Origin: Glandiceps talaboti
Taxonomy: Eukaryota; Hemichordata; Enteropneusta; Spengelidae
Length of the DNA: 64,000 nt
Direction of reading: 5' to 3'
Assembly (NCBI RefSeq): GCF_964340395.1
Contig: NC_135556.1
Coordinates: forward strand, 3,343,501-3,407,500
In this document: positions 1-11,343 of the stretch, piece after piece
How positions within the stretch are numbered: the stretch's first letter is position 1
Layout of the letters: each line of letters opens with the position of its first letter
The notes under the pieces: generated by a model
What the model saw: the letters and a program-made list of their open reading frames with translations, nothing else
Databases searched by the model: none
What the model was told of the DNA's origin: nothing
Translations under genes and position numbers: made by a program

Positions 1-3000
1 AGTTTAAGAAACCTCTACTAACTTAGCTTGCATAAGTTTAAGTAGCCTATATCAAATATATGATGTACATGTAGTTTTCATCAAATTGTCTGATGTCGTT
101 TTCACCCAACGTATGTGATTTATCTAAGATTGAAAGTCATCAAACTTGCAGGTACACATAATGAAGTGGTCAGCCATTATTATGTTGTATGCCACCAACA
201 CTTTTATTCACCCCAAACACACACATACTTCACCATGCATGCATATAACTCTATTGAAGTGAGTTCACTTGAGATAATGAGAAGAAGATGGACAACACAA
301 AAGCCTTATTTAAAACAAAAATAATTTATTATTATAAGTTTATTTTTCGAAATAACTATAACAGTGGGTATTTATTTACAGAAATTCAGAGAACAGTACT
401 CAAAATATACAATATATTAAATACTATTATGTACACATCATTAAATTACAAATATATAGATATATATATATATATATAGATTTATTAAGGTTTGTATTTT
501 TTTGGCCGATGACCAACAGTACTGAATAAACGATTGATTGATATAGATTGATTGCATCATGTTAGTGGAGAAGATACATCCCTACTAGAATCACATGCAA
601 TACAAACACAATACCTGACCATGTGGTCAAAGACATTATAGGCTATTTTTCTTTGACTGTGAAAGTATACATAGTGCCATTAGTGGCCAGTATCTTATTC
701 TTGATATTATCAATAACTTTGACTACATCTTCAAAGGTAATATCAAATTGCACAAACCTGCTTTTTCAATTTATAATAAAAGGCTTGGTTATCTAAAGGT
801 AAGGATACTTCAGTATATTTGAAAATAAGATGTATTTACCTAAGGGTTGGGACACAATTGGTATATGTAAGGATCATGGTAGCGGTCACATAAAGTTGCA
901 AATGAAAAAAGCTCACTTTTCTTGTTTAGTCAATTTAAAACACTAATTTCAATCTTTGCAAATCAACTTTTTTTTCAAACAAAAAATCAACATTTTGATT
1001 AAATTTCTAAGAAAAGCTAAAATTGTTTCAAAGTAAATATCAAATGACAGGTACATTTTCAAAACTCTAAAAAGTTGCAATAAGTACATAGACGTCAAGG
1101 AACTGGACGAAATCTTGTGATACATGAGACTTGCTATACCTTACTGTTGGAGACTCCAAAATCTTGCGATAGTTTGTGATGTTGTTACCTGCCATTTTCA
1201 AAAACATGTCTTTTCATCGTCGTGCGATATAGATGTCAAACTACTAACTAAAAATGTTTTCTGAGTAAAATTGAACACAAAACTGATGATCGGGCATGAT
1301 GTCCAGACTTAAAAGCAAAGGGTATTTGAATCTCTTATAATTTTTTGACGACATAGAAAACTCCTAGTTGAAGTCTGCAGAATCGTGTTTGACATCACGT
1401 CGGCCATTTACACCATTCAAAAACATCTAATATTTTCCAAGAGTACTGTCACAAATTTCTCAGATCTGAACCATTGATATAGCCATGAAAAAACACGGAA
1501 TCCCCGAGGAGCTATGTATAAGAGCCTGGACATTGTTTTACTCAATTTCTCACATCAGAGATTTTTTATTACCATAAAACTGGTTTACCTTTATTATTGT
1601 GGCAAAATAAACATAATAAGCTAAATTATTCACGCTGACAGTCAGTTTACTGTTTTATAAAGGTGAAAACTTATACTGTATACAAACTTTGGATATAAGA
1701 CTTCTGAAAATCTCAAATTCTGAATCAGATTCACAGACAAATAGACAATTGAATCTTAGAATAAATAGTCCCTGAGTGGCTATTGATATATGTACTTCCA
1801 AATCATACCACAAACATACATTGACTGGCCAGTCTTTTTTTCATTTATTCACACAAACATACCACTTGATTATACTTTACTGTACAGGCCCCCACTATTT
1901 TCAATGACTCTTATCATACTAAGTACATACATCAATAGAACACTTAGGTTTAAAATAGATGGCTAGGAATTTTATATCTTCAGCACTGTAACACTGAATA
2001 TGATCACGTATGAATAAAATAAAAGTTTTAATGTTGACACAGGTATATCTTGACAGTTCATAACACCAAATTGAAATTTGTCCGATAACAATATCAGTGT
2101 ACCATATCCATGATTAAAATTTAAATGGAATCTTTAACTCCTAACCAAATTGAGTAATATGGCAAAACTAGCTGTGTGTCAATTCTGTTTTGTTGCAGTG
2201 AACATGAAATGCTATTACATGTAATAACATTTGCTTATTGTGTTTATTTTAGACTAAGAACAAAAGGAAACTAGTTTTATGATAATGAAAAATGAACCTG
2301 ACATGAGAAATTGAGCGAAAAAACTGTTACTGTAGGCCTTGACCCCAGACAGATTTACCTTGTTGTATAGAGATATGGGGTAATATCTATAAGAAAGTAA
2401 TCTGAATCATCACATTTTACGATTTTCACATTCCATACGTCTCCCTGTTTTGCTAACTAAGCATCGTAAATGATGACACGACATGAAGTCAAGGACAATG
2501 TCACTAAATTTATATTGAAACAATGAATATTTCATTAATGTGCAGCATATATATGCAGTTTTTGCTTAGTTTGTACCGCGGCAAATTCATTTATTAATGG
2601 TCTGACATTACATTCATTTTGTGATAGATTTACATACATTAGCTGTCTCACAGTGGCAGCATTTTAATTGGCCAAAGATTTATGCTGAGCCTCTCTAAGG
2701 TGGTAGTTTTGAGTTAACTTTGTGAATTCTACAGCTTTGGATATCTTATTCATAGGGAAATATTAGCATTTGGCATGGATGACTTTATAGTGGTGTGCAG
2801 GTGATCAATGGCACAGATGCAGTAGTCAAAATGGATGCAAACTACATGTTAGTTTGATGTCTTGACCAATCAGATATCTCGATTGGCACTATCAATACTC
2901 TGGTATAATGTCACAGTAATAGCCAAATCATGGTGTGTATTGCAAAATTAACAGCAGGCATTAATACACAAGTGGAGGGACTAAACATTCAAAATATGTG

Positions 3001-4079
3001 TGCAAATATGCCTAGCAACAAGACTAACCCCATAGCAACTCAATCATAACCAAAAGTTGTTCATCCTATTAGTGGACCCTAACTGTTATAATGATGAAAA
3101 CAGTGTACCAATAAGTAGCATCCTGAGGTGACAAATATACCCTATTTGGACATTCTGTAAATGCCTTCAAGAACCACTATAAACTTGTTTTTGGTTAGAA
3201 TTCTGTCAATGATAAAACTAAACATGATAATAACGACTGTGTGGGTGGCTGTTGATCAATTCTAAATTTCATCTCATGCTTTTCAGGACTTAATCCATTG
3301 AACTCACCTGAACGTGAGATCTGAAATATGAGATTTGTTTGAAAATGAAGGCAAAAAATCCCTCACAGAAGGGATGTACAAATTTCCAAACTTAACTGTT
3401 ACATGATATGATGATCGACTCCTAGAAGTCACATTAACAGTATTTGATGACTGTGCTCATAATGTATGTAGCCAATGAAAGTATAGACCTCAAGAGAAGA
3501 TTGACAATCTAAAATCACAAGCTGCTCAATTACACTTTGTTTATGTTATAGTTAAATGGGATCCCCCCTTGCCATGTATTTACTGATATCATTAAAGTTC
3601 AAAATTTGAACGGTTCAGACATTACCTATTACATATAGCCAAAGATCATAATGGAGTTCCAGAATGCATTGAAAAGGTCCTTTCAAAATCTCTTCTTGGC
3701 CAGATACTTATAAGTGAATATGAGTTTATGTTAGTATTATGCTTGAAACTTTTGACATACATAGTATACACATGAAAATTAATTTCTGTCAATGACCTAT
3801 ATGTTGATGATGGAGAAGCAAATGGGCCAGAAATAGATTGAATCCTGTAAGACTGAACAGGTTAATGTTTATTATACTGATTGGTCCTGTCATAAATTAC
3901 TTGAATTTACTGGAGAGCACCTAGAATGTTTACAGGTAAAATACACTGCAAACTACAAACTACATGTATAACAAAGTTGTTGTCTAATCACAGTCGAATA
4001 AAGACGGGACTTAATAGTAGTATCTATTTGTGTTTTCATTTGCCAATATACTTCAATTCAATTCTGTTCTTGCCTATTT
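1..4079. other. Gene-free AT-rich stretch
   Basis: No reading frame here matches a family I recognise and no RNA gene is visible. Short frames at the very start run through A/T-rich simple sequence ending in a (TA)n tract near 460-478. The only structure I can name is a degenerate dispersed repeat at about 1126-1296, listed separately. Confidence 0.6.
1126..1296 (+). repeat. Degenerate dispersed repeat, copy 1
   Basis: This stretch shares a series of blocks, such as TTGCGATAGTTTGTGATGT and TCAAACTACTAACTAAA, in the same order as the reverse complement of 37711-37905. The two copies differ by small indels, which suggests an old interspersed repeat. No coding capacity is seen and the family is not identified. 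Confidence 0.6.
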
Positions 4080-4105
4080 TAACCTCTCCATAGTAGTCTG
4101 TAAGG

Positions 4106-4190
4106 TATGCCGTGACGGAGTGCCCTCACACATTGGCCAACCCCTAGTTGTTGTGAGAGGAGGCCAGTGAGGGTGAAATGTCACGACGTA
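4106..4190. repeat. Hairpin element, unit 1
   Basis: An 85-bp imperfect inverted repeat. The left end TATGCCGTGAC with CCCTCAC pairs with GTGAGGGTGAAATGTCACGACGTA at the right end. It is followed 99 bp downstream by a second, very similar unit. This is typical of a short foldback or MITE-like element. There is no coding. Confidence 0.65.
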
Positions 4191-4204
4191 TCTTTAGTCT
4201 TATC

Positions 4205-4289
4205 TACGCCATGACAGGGTTCCCTCACACATCGGCCAACCCCTAGTTGTTGTGAGAGGAGGCCAGTGAGGGTGAAATGTCACGGCGTA
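4205..4289. repeat. Hairpin element, unit 2
   Basis: A second copy of the preceding 85-bp unit, with the better match between ends: left TACGCCATGACA pairs with right TGTCACGGCGTA. The central part, CGGCCAACCCCTAGTTGTTG, is nearly identical to unit 1. The pair is flanked by the 12-bp direct repeat TAACCTCTCCAT at 4080-4091 and 4298-4309. Confidence 0.65.
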
Positions 4290-4309
4290 TCTTAGTCTAA
4301 CCTCTCCAT

Positions 4310-5859
4310 TGGCCATATTACCAAATTTAACAAACATTAATTTCTTGATTTTGTGAATGTTCCCCAGATTTGCAGTTGGCACGCCCAAATTTTCAGACCC
4401 AATGACCAATTTAATCCAAAAGTGATGTAAAACACTGGGTACAGTATGATTACTAAGTAAACACACATTTATTGACCTGAACAACTAGGCCTATAAAGTG
4501 GAGTACCATATCAAGAGAGGTACAGTATCATTCCAAAGTAAATACATCTCCTGACCTAAAATACAAGTGCACATGATTTAACAAAGGGTGCAGATATCAG
4601 ATACATTTTTAAGTTATCTACAAATGCAAGCGATTTGAGGACACTACCTTGAGTAGTCAATTTGTAGAAATTAATCATCACTGGCTAACTACCTTGGGGA
4701 AGAAACATGCATTTATAAACATGTATGGGGGCTATATTCCATAGGGGTAACTACCGTGCAAACACTGTGTTTGCCACCCCATTGGCTGTACTTCTAAAGT
4801 GTTTTACTGTCCTGTTCAAATCATTATGCAAATTACTACTAATATTAACCTGTAAATATTATACTAATTACCCATTTTCCTTGTAATCTATCCTAGGGAG
4901 AATACCATACCTATAAACTAGCATCAATACATGATTTTTATTATTACAGTTTTATCCACATTTTGATAGCAGATCTCCAAAATAGGAAAACTTTAATATC
5001 CATTGTAAACTGAAAGCGTCATGTACAGTAAACATCTTTGCATATTTGCTGTTCAGAGGATGTACATGTATGGAGTATTGGCAAGTTCTGATAGATCTCA
5101 TATAAATGTAAGGGATTCATTATCTATTGTCATCAGTCCTTAGAAAATGACTAATTTCTTCATTTATCCATATTCTATATCTACCTATGTCAGTATTTGT
5201 CATGGAACAACTCTGAGATAATAAAGATGACTGTTTTCTGGCCCCAGTAACCATGACCATGGCCCCAGCAACAGTGAAATGTTTCATATTACAGTAAAGA
5301 TATAAAAATGTGTGGAAATTTCCCTAGCGACAAGACCGTGCCCATTTGCAGATGTTTAGTTTTTTGGCCTTTTTTTTAAAATGCCAAAATATTTTATAGG
5401 GGTCTTGCTTCTGTAGGAAACAAACTGTGCAGAGTATGTTGTGAGGCACACATGTCAGAAAGTGTGTATGGCTGTTGGTTGTCAATGAAGTCCCATTTTC
5501 TTTGTACCCAATGGATCATGGTGATGCTGAACGTTTTGCAGATTTTGAATCACTGTCAAAGTATGATGATCATAATTAAATGCATTTTCAACATCAGTGC
5601 CTTTATAATTAAAGTGTGATCACAGTATATTTGAATTCTCATTTGACACAACTTTAGGCTCGATAACAGTTAGCTATCAGTGGTAATCTGTCAGCTAGTG
5701 TGCAGGAGATGGTGAGGGACTGTATCAATAGTTTGAATAGACATGGTTGTTGAATATGTTGCAATTCACTATCTGTTTGTGAGGATTTGTTAAGTTACCA
5801 CAGTTTTTTATAAACGAAATTGGTATTTACAGTAGGAAGAATAGACGCTGTCAATCACA
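4310..5859. other. Gene-free stretch
   Basis: I see no recognisable coding segment, RNA gene or clear repeat here. The sequence is AT-rich with many short frames and no family signature. Confidence 0.5.
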
Positions 5860-6183
5860 ATGCCAGAAAATGGAGATTTCTTTGGTTTACAGTGTAGATT
5901 AACAAGTGCTGTTCAATTGAACCCTGGCCACTTCTGGACTGTGTTCAATATAGATGATAAAGTTTGCATTTTAGATGACCTAAAACAAAATCCAACTTTT
6001 TATAACTGTTTTTCTGCCACTGGTAGTGCAGATAACATCCATTCATCTGTTGATATCTCAAATGAAAAACATACAGCAGTACAGTTGGTTGTTTACCAAA
6101 GGTTCAGCTGTGTAAATACATTAGTTTCAGGAGGTAAAAAATTACCTTTAAAGAATGAGGTGTTCTCTCTCAATAAATACTAA
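5860..6183 (+). pseudogene. Possible ubiquitin-hydrolase-like fragment
   Basis: A 107-codon open frame. Its middle contains GHFWTVFNIDDKVCILDDL, followed about 45 residues later by AVQLVVYQRFSC. The pattern of a His followed by an aromatic/hydrophobic strand, an Asp-Asp pair and a terminal hydrophobic xYxR strand resembles the C-terminal half of a USP-type ubiquitin hydrolase. The N-terminal Cys box is not seen. The piece lies about 0.5 kb upstream of the DIRS-type element on the same strand and could belong to a transposon-carried gene or be a host gene fragment. The assignment rests on pattern memory only. Confidence 0.3.
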
Positions 6184-6662
6184 GCCTGCTTGTGAAACTG
6201 TAGTGCCAGCAGGTCTTATATCTTGGTTAATAGACCTGATATTCAAAATCCTAGTGATTCAATTGCTGTAAGTCATACCAAACCAAACCAACTTTATGAT
6301 CCAGTGCTATGAATAATACTGTACTAAATAGTGCAATTGTTTCCACTGATGAAAATAATGTGAAAACTGCTCGTTCTCATGTGGGACATTCTGAGGATCA
6401 TCAACAAGAAGCTTCAGAGGATAGAGGTCATTCAGAGGCTGATAGTTCAACTTTAATATCTGATAGTACAGCTTGCTCACTGTCTCTGGTACCTGATAGT
6501 ATAATGTCCTAATCAAATGGATCATGTTCACATTGAGATCACATGTAGGTACCTCAAGTTTGGTAAATAAATCTGTTGACTGCTTAAGGTAGGCAACAAA
6601 CTTTTCATTAATAAAATTGTGCTCACACTGGCTGGTTGCCATAACACTTCAAATCCTAATAT

Positions 6663-7272
6663 GTGCCAATATGCAAGATTCTTGAAAAGTTTGACATTGA
6701 TCCTTCTATGTCATTTGTCTATGGTTATGTTGAAAGATTTGCTCTTAAAAGAATACTGAGACATTCAAAAGCTGGAAATAGCCAAAAAAAGTCAAATCTC
6801 TTGTTACACCTTGAGAAACCTGAAACTAGTACAGAAAAGGAAACTCCTAACAAATCAAGCAGTGGTCATATTAATATAGGTGGCAATGGAATTCATCACA
6901 TATGTAGTTATAAAGCATTGTTTTTGGATGCTAGAGTTGCATGCATTAAGCAGGACTTGGAAAACATGTTAAAAAGAACTGTAGTTTCAGAGCAAGAGGA
7001 TCGTGATGAAGGGAGATGTAAATTGGCAACTGTACCCCCACTACCCGCTCATTCTGCCCTCAGTTATCTACCTGTGGGAGAGCATTTGAAACTTTTTATC
7101 AACCAATGGCAGGACATTACACAGGACAACAGGGTTTTGTAAGTAGTGGCGAATGGATACCAACTCCCTTTCAAGAATATAGAGTCGGCCTCCCCTGCCT
7201 TCCAATTGCCTCTAGATCCAACAAAGCAAGCTGTGATCACAGAGGAAATTCAGAATGTCAACAGCACAAAAA
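6663..7272 (+). pseudogene. DIRS-type reverse transcriptase N-terminal part, copy 1
   Basis: This frame runs from 6663 and is interrupted by an in-frame TAA at 7140-7142. On either side of the stop the peptide reads EHLKLFINQWQDITQDNRVL and then VVANGYQLPFKNIESASPAF, which resembles the conserved lead-in to DIRS/PAT reverse transcriptases (…W..IT.D..VL..V..GY.LPF…). The next recognisable block is already RNase H, so the RT palm with its catalytic aspartates has been deleted. The same stop is present in the second copy 3,098 bp downstream, so it predates the duplication. Confidence 0.6.
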
Positions 7273-7740
7273 CTGCTTGGAAATGAAAGCAGTTTGGTTG
7301 GCACTGCAACATTTCAAGAGTCAGATCCAAGGACAACAGGCTCAGAAAACCTCACAGTTGTATCCTACATAAATCAACAAGGAAGTACCCAATGCATTCC
7401 TTCACTCTGTACTGTCTGGTACAGGAAATGATCCTGTGGTGCAAACAGAAGGCAATTCTAATAAAGGCAATTCATCTGGCTGGAAAACACAACCTGATAG
7501 CAGATGCTATCTCATGCAAGAAGGTGGTCCCAATGGAATGGTGCTTAAACAATGTAGTTTTTCAATTAATAATGCTATTATGGCCAAGTCTGCAGATAGA
7601 TCTGTTTGCCATGGTAACCAATCACAAGTTGCCAATTTACATCTCCTCTCATCCCGATCTTCTTGCTCTGGAGACAGATGCTTTGGTAGTCTCATGGCGG
7701 GAATGGAAGTCTATGCCTTCCCTCCATTTGTTCTGACCCC
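7250..7740 (+). pseudogene. DIRS-type RNase H and connector, copy 1
   Basis: Several frames combine here. LEMKAVWLALQHFKSQIQGQ starts an RNase H domain, TVVSYINQQGSTQ matches its middle, and AIHLAGKHNLIADAIS matches its end. Beyond it come DLFAMVTNHKLPIYIS and the piece reading VYAFPPFVLTPQVLNKI, hallmarks of the region between RNase H and recombinase in DIRS elements. Frameshifts between 7360 and 7700 show that it is inactive. It is the centre of a non-autonomous retrotransposon relic. Confidence 0.75.
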
Positions 7741-7877
7741 ACAAGTACTGAACAAAATAAGCAGAGACCAGTGCACTGTGATTTCGGATAGCATCAAAAT
7801 GGCCAAAGTGGTCTTGGTTTCCTTTCCTATTGTCTGTTCTAGTCAACCTGCCTCGCAGGTTACCTTAGAGACAGGAC

Positions 7878-8242
7878 TTGTTAGCCCAGCAGGACAGGAT
7901 GACCTTTCACCCAGATGCAGCAATGCTGAATCTAGAGATTGTCCAACAACAAGCAGTTGCAAAAGGATTTTGTCAAAAGGCTTCCACACTCATTGCCAGA
8001 ACCACTAGAGATAGCACCCTCTCAACCTATGAGGCCAAATGGCATATTTTCTCTGATTGGACGTATCAGAAGGAACATTAATCCTCTCAGAGCCTCTATG
8101 CCACAGCTAACGTATTTCTTTATTTTTTTGTTTGAATAAAAGAAATTACAAATAAGTACCCTGAAGGTTTATCGTGCAGCAATTACAGACACTTTTAAGT
8201 CTAGTCAGGGATGAGAGGTCAGTCATGATAAAGATATCACTG
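7878..8242 (+). pseudogene. DIRS-type tyrosine recombinase N-terminal part, copy 1
   Basis: STLSTYEAKWHIFSDWTYQK, then PLRASMPQLTYFFIFLFE, then LKVYRAAITDTFK after a stop, follow the order of the SAM-like N-terminal domain of DIRS/Ngaro tyrosine recombinases. The similarity ends at about 8245. The catalytic domain with its Arg, HxxR and Tyr residues is absent. Just beyond this point the sequence switches to a gag-like segment in the opposite orientation, so the element is rearranged as well as truncated. Confidence 0.65.
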
Positions 8243-8244
8243 CC

Positions 8245-8643
8245 TTATTTAAGTCCAAAAGACTTCCCTTTTTGGGTAGACTGTCCTTTGCTAAAAGTAC
8301 CTTTAGACTGGTTAGGATGAAAGTAATGTGTCTGCCAAGAGCCAGTGTATTGTTTAGGATTTCTTTGCTTTTTACTTGGAGATATCTCTGACTTTTTGCC
8401 CTGATAAGGCTGTTTAAAGGTATTAGTCTGAGTACATTTAGTTTGAGCTTGTGTAGTAGCTGACACTATGGCTAATTATGTAAAACTTTTGCCATGTTTA
8501 TCAATAATAGCCAGTAATCCATCACCAAAAATACAGTTACCATCAACCGACAATGTCAGCGCTAGCTGTCTTAATGATGGAGGAAGCACACTTTGTTCTA
8601 GCAAAGTATCCCTTGATTTTCTTCTTGTCCCCATTTTAAAAAA
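8245..8643 (-). pseudogene. Inverted gag-like fragment of the DIRS-type element, copy 1
   Basis: On the minus strand two adjacent frames read MGTRRKSRDTLLEQSVLPPS (with DGNCIFGDGLLAIIDKHGK following) and then a Lys/Gln/Ser-rich tail with HYFHPNQSKGTFSKGQSTQK. This resembles the C-terminal region of DIRS ORF1/gag proteins, which end in basic, low-complexity sequence. It abuts the recombinase fragment tail to tail. An internal inversion or a nested copy in reverse orientation would explain it. Confidence 0.45.
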
Positions 8644-8648
8644 AATAA

Positions 8649-8960
8649 TGCCAATGGTGTTGTAGCACAACTGTACAGTTTTTAAAAATATTTACTCACA
8701 CGCTGAATCATGCCAGGTATAGTTGTTAATTTGCTGAATGACTATCCAGTTACCTATCCAACCCTGCTGGTATCTGTGCAATATACACAATCATTCGGCT
8801 GTTGCTATGGGTGTGGTCATGTTGCTCGACATATTAGCATACATTTTATGAATGTTTATTCATTTGCCTGTTAATCCCTGTAAATACTGTATCACATGAC
8901 AGGTATCCCCCCTTTCTTCACTTGTCTAAGATTCCCTGTTATAATCTTGTAAAGGGATCA
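8649..8960. repeat. Dispersed non-coding repeat with CTGTTGCTATGGGTGTGG core
   Basis: A non-coding block with the ordered words CCAATGGTGTTGTAGCACAA, GAATGACTATCCAGTTGCC-like and GCTGTTGCTATGGGTGTGGT, ending in ATTTTATGAATGTTTATTCA. Related blocks occur near 11747, 35750, 37120, 44100 and 60425. The family is not identified, and no TIR or poly-A tail is evident. Confidence 0.6.
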
Positions 8961-9030
8961 GCCATATATAGTCCAGCAACCACTTGGGAAGCATATCATT
9001 CACACAGATGTAATGACAGATGTAATTAGT

Positions 9031-9420
9031 CACTGAAGCTAATAATAATGTTTATTCTTATATAGTGTTTTCCAACCCAGTCTCAGTGCTCAAAGCACAT
9101 TACAATTATTACACCTGGCTTCTTGGATCTATAGTAGCACAGCAGCCCTCTATACTTCCTCAACTCCCTAGGGAGCATACAATCCATTGCAGCCTTTATA
9201 AGTGCATAGGATTAAAGCATTCACATTGCAACCTCTATCTTACCAGGTCCCCAATTATACAGCTGGGTTGACTAATGCACAGTCATGGTTCAACTCTTGC
9301 CCAAGAACTTTAGTCACTCAGAAACAAATGGCATCGATGGGGCTTGTATCTGCAACCTCCAGATTCCAAGCCAGCCACAATAACCATTTGCCCATCATGA
9401 CTCCATGGACTCGACGCGGC
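9031..9420 (-). mobile_element. tRNA-derived SINE, copy A
   Basis: Read on the minus strand it starts with a tRNA-like head (GATGGGCAAATGGTTA with A-box character, and a mutated B box) and ends in the tail CACTATATAAGAATAAACAT with ATTATTATT. A body of about 300 bp lies between. The B box here is GGTTGCAGATACAAGCC, altered from the intact GGTTGCAGGTTCGAGCC in the copies near 18.7 and 27.0 kb, so this copy is older or decayed. It is not a functional tRNA gene. Confidence 0.75.
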
Positions 9421-9452
9421 TAAATAGACCAGCCATCAATAGCCCAACAACC

Positions 9453-9850
9453 ACTTAGGATGCATATCATTCACACAGATGTAATGACCCTGACACTATT
9501 TGCACAGGAGTCCAAATGAATCCATTTTTGGAGTAAGTGCCGCCAAGCTTAACATGCTGAATGAGAAGCCCAGAAATATGTCATGGTTAGACCAATAAAA
9601 GCAGAGAAAAGACCCACCCCCCACCCCGAAAACCCACACCCCCACACCCTATCCCAACTACACAAACATTCACTCTCTCTACCATATTCCCTACTGACAT
9701 AAACCCAGCTATCATATCATGCATTTGTATATACCTACATCAATCAACTATATACCTATCTATGCCTATATACCAGTACCTACTGTATTTGTACATATAC
9801 CTTCAATCTAAACCTATCTATGGCTATATATCAATCCTTACTGTATTTGT
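9453..9850 (+). mobile_element. Left end of TIR element, truncated copy 0
   Basis: This piece starts with ACTTAGGATGCATATCATTC, the left terminal repeat of the large TIR element, and continues into the C-rich tract and the first one or two 58-bp minisatellite units. It stops where the tandem duplication restarts. It is a by-product of the duplication rather than an independent insertion. Confidence 0.8.
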
Positions 9851-11343
9851 ATACTGAGACATTCAAAAGCTGGAAATAGCCAAAAAAAGTCAAATCTCTT
9901 GTTACACCTTGAGAAACCTGAAACTAGTACAGAAAAGGAAACTCCTAACAAATCAAGCAGTGGTCATATTAATATAGGTGGCAATGGAATTCATCACATA
10001 TGTAGTTATAAAGCATTGTTTTTGGATGCTAGAGTTGCATGCATTAAGCAGGACTTGGAAAACATGTTAAAAAGAACTGTAGTTTCAGAGCAAGAGGATC
10101 GTGATGAAGGGAGATGTAAATTGGCAACTGTACCCCCACTACCCGCTCATTCTGCCCTCAGTTATCTACCTGTGGGAGAGCATTTGAAACTTTTTATCAA
10201 CCAATGGCAGGACATTACACAGGACAACAGGGTTTTGTAAGTAGTGGCGAATGGATACCAACTCCCTTTCAAGAATATAGAGTCGGCCTCCCCTGCCTTC
10301 CAATTGCCTCTAGATCCAACAAAGCAAGCTGTGATCACAGAGGAAATTCAGAATGTCAACAGCACAAAAACTGCTTGGAAATGAAAGCAGTTTGGTTGGC
10401 ACTGCAACATTTCAAGAGTCAGATCCAAGGACAACAGGCTCAGAAAACCTCACAGTTGTATCCTACATAAATCAACAAGGAAGTACCCAATGCATTCCTT
10501 CACTCTGTACTGTCTGGTACAGGAAATGATCCTGTGGTGCAAACAGAAGGCAATTCTAATAAAGGCAATTCATCTGGCTGGAAAACACAACCTGATAGCA
10601 GATGCTATCTCATGCAAGAAGGTGGTCCCAATGGAATGGTGCTTAAACAATGTAGTTTTTCAATTAATAATGCTATTATGGCCAAGTCTGCAGATAGATC
10701 TGTTTGCCATGGTAACCAATCACAAGTTGCCAATTTACATCTCCTCTCATCCCGATCTTCTTGCTCTGGAGACAGATGCTTTGGTAGTCTCATGGCGGGA
10801 ATGGAAGTCTATGCCTTCCCTCCATTTGTTCTGACCCCACAAGTACTGAACAAAATAAGCAGAGACCAGTGCACTGTGATTTCGGATAGCATCAAAATGG
10901 CCAAAGTGGTCTTGGTTTCCTTTCCTATTGTCTGTTCTAGTCAACCTGCCTCGCAGGTTACCTTAGAGACAGGACTTGTTAGCCCAGCAGGACAGGATGA
11001 CCTTTCACCCAGATGCAGCAATGCTGAATCTAGAGATTGTCCAACAACAAGCAGTTGCAAAAGGATTTTGTCAAAAGGCTTCCACACTCATTGCCAGAAC
11101 CACTAGAGATAGCACCCTCTCAACCTATGAGGCCAAATGGCATATTTTCTCTGATTGGACGTATCAGAAGGAACATTAATCCTCTCAGAGCCTCTATGCC
11201 ACAGCTAACGTATTTCTTTATTTTTTTGTTTGAATAAAAGAAATTACAAATAAGTACCCTGAAGGTTTATCGTGCAGCAATTACAGACACTTTTAAGTCT
11301 AGTCAGGGATGAGAGGTCAGTCATGATAAAGATATCACTGCCT
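9851..11343 (+). pseudogene. DIRS-type RT/RNase H/recombinase relic, copy 2
   Basis: The same relic as at 6755-8245, carried by the tandem duplication. It has the same in-frame TAA in the RT lead-in (10238-10240), the RNase H blocks at about 10348-10620, the AFPPFVLTPQVLNKI connector near 10812, and the recombinase N-terminal domain at 10976-11340. No coding difference from copy 1 is visible in the translated frames. Confidence 0.75.

Noticed and set aside
4200-4484. 94-codon minus-strand frame
   Set aside because: Part of it is simply the translated hairpin element. Nothing recognisable in the rest.
6307-6642. 111-codon minus-strand frame opposite the DIRS region
   Set aside because: It has no family resemblance, and plus-strand frames in the same interval fit the element's orientation. 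Probably a chance frame.
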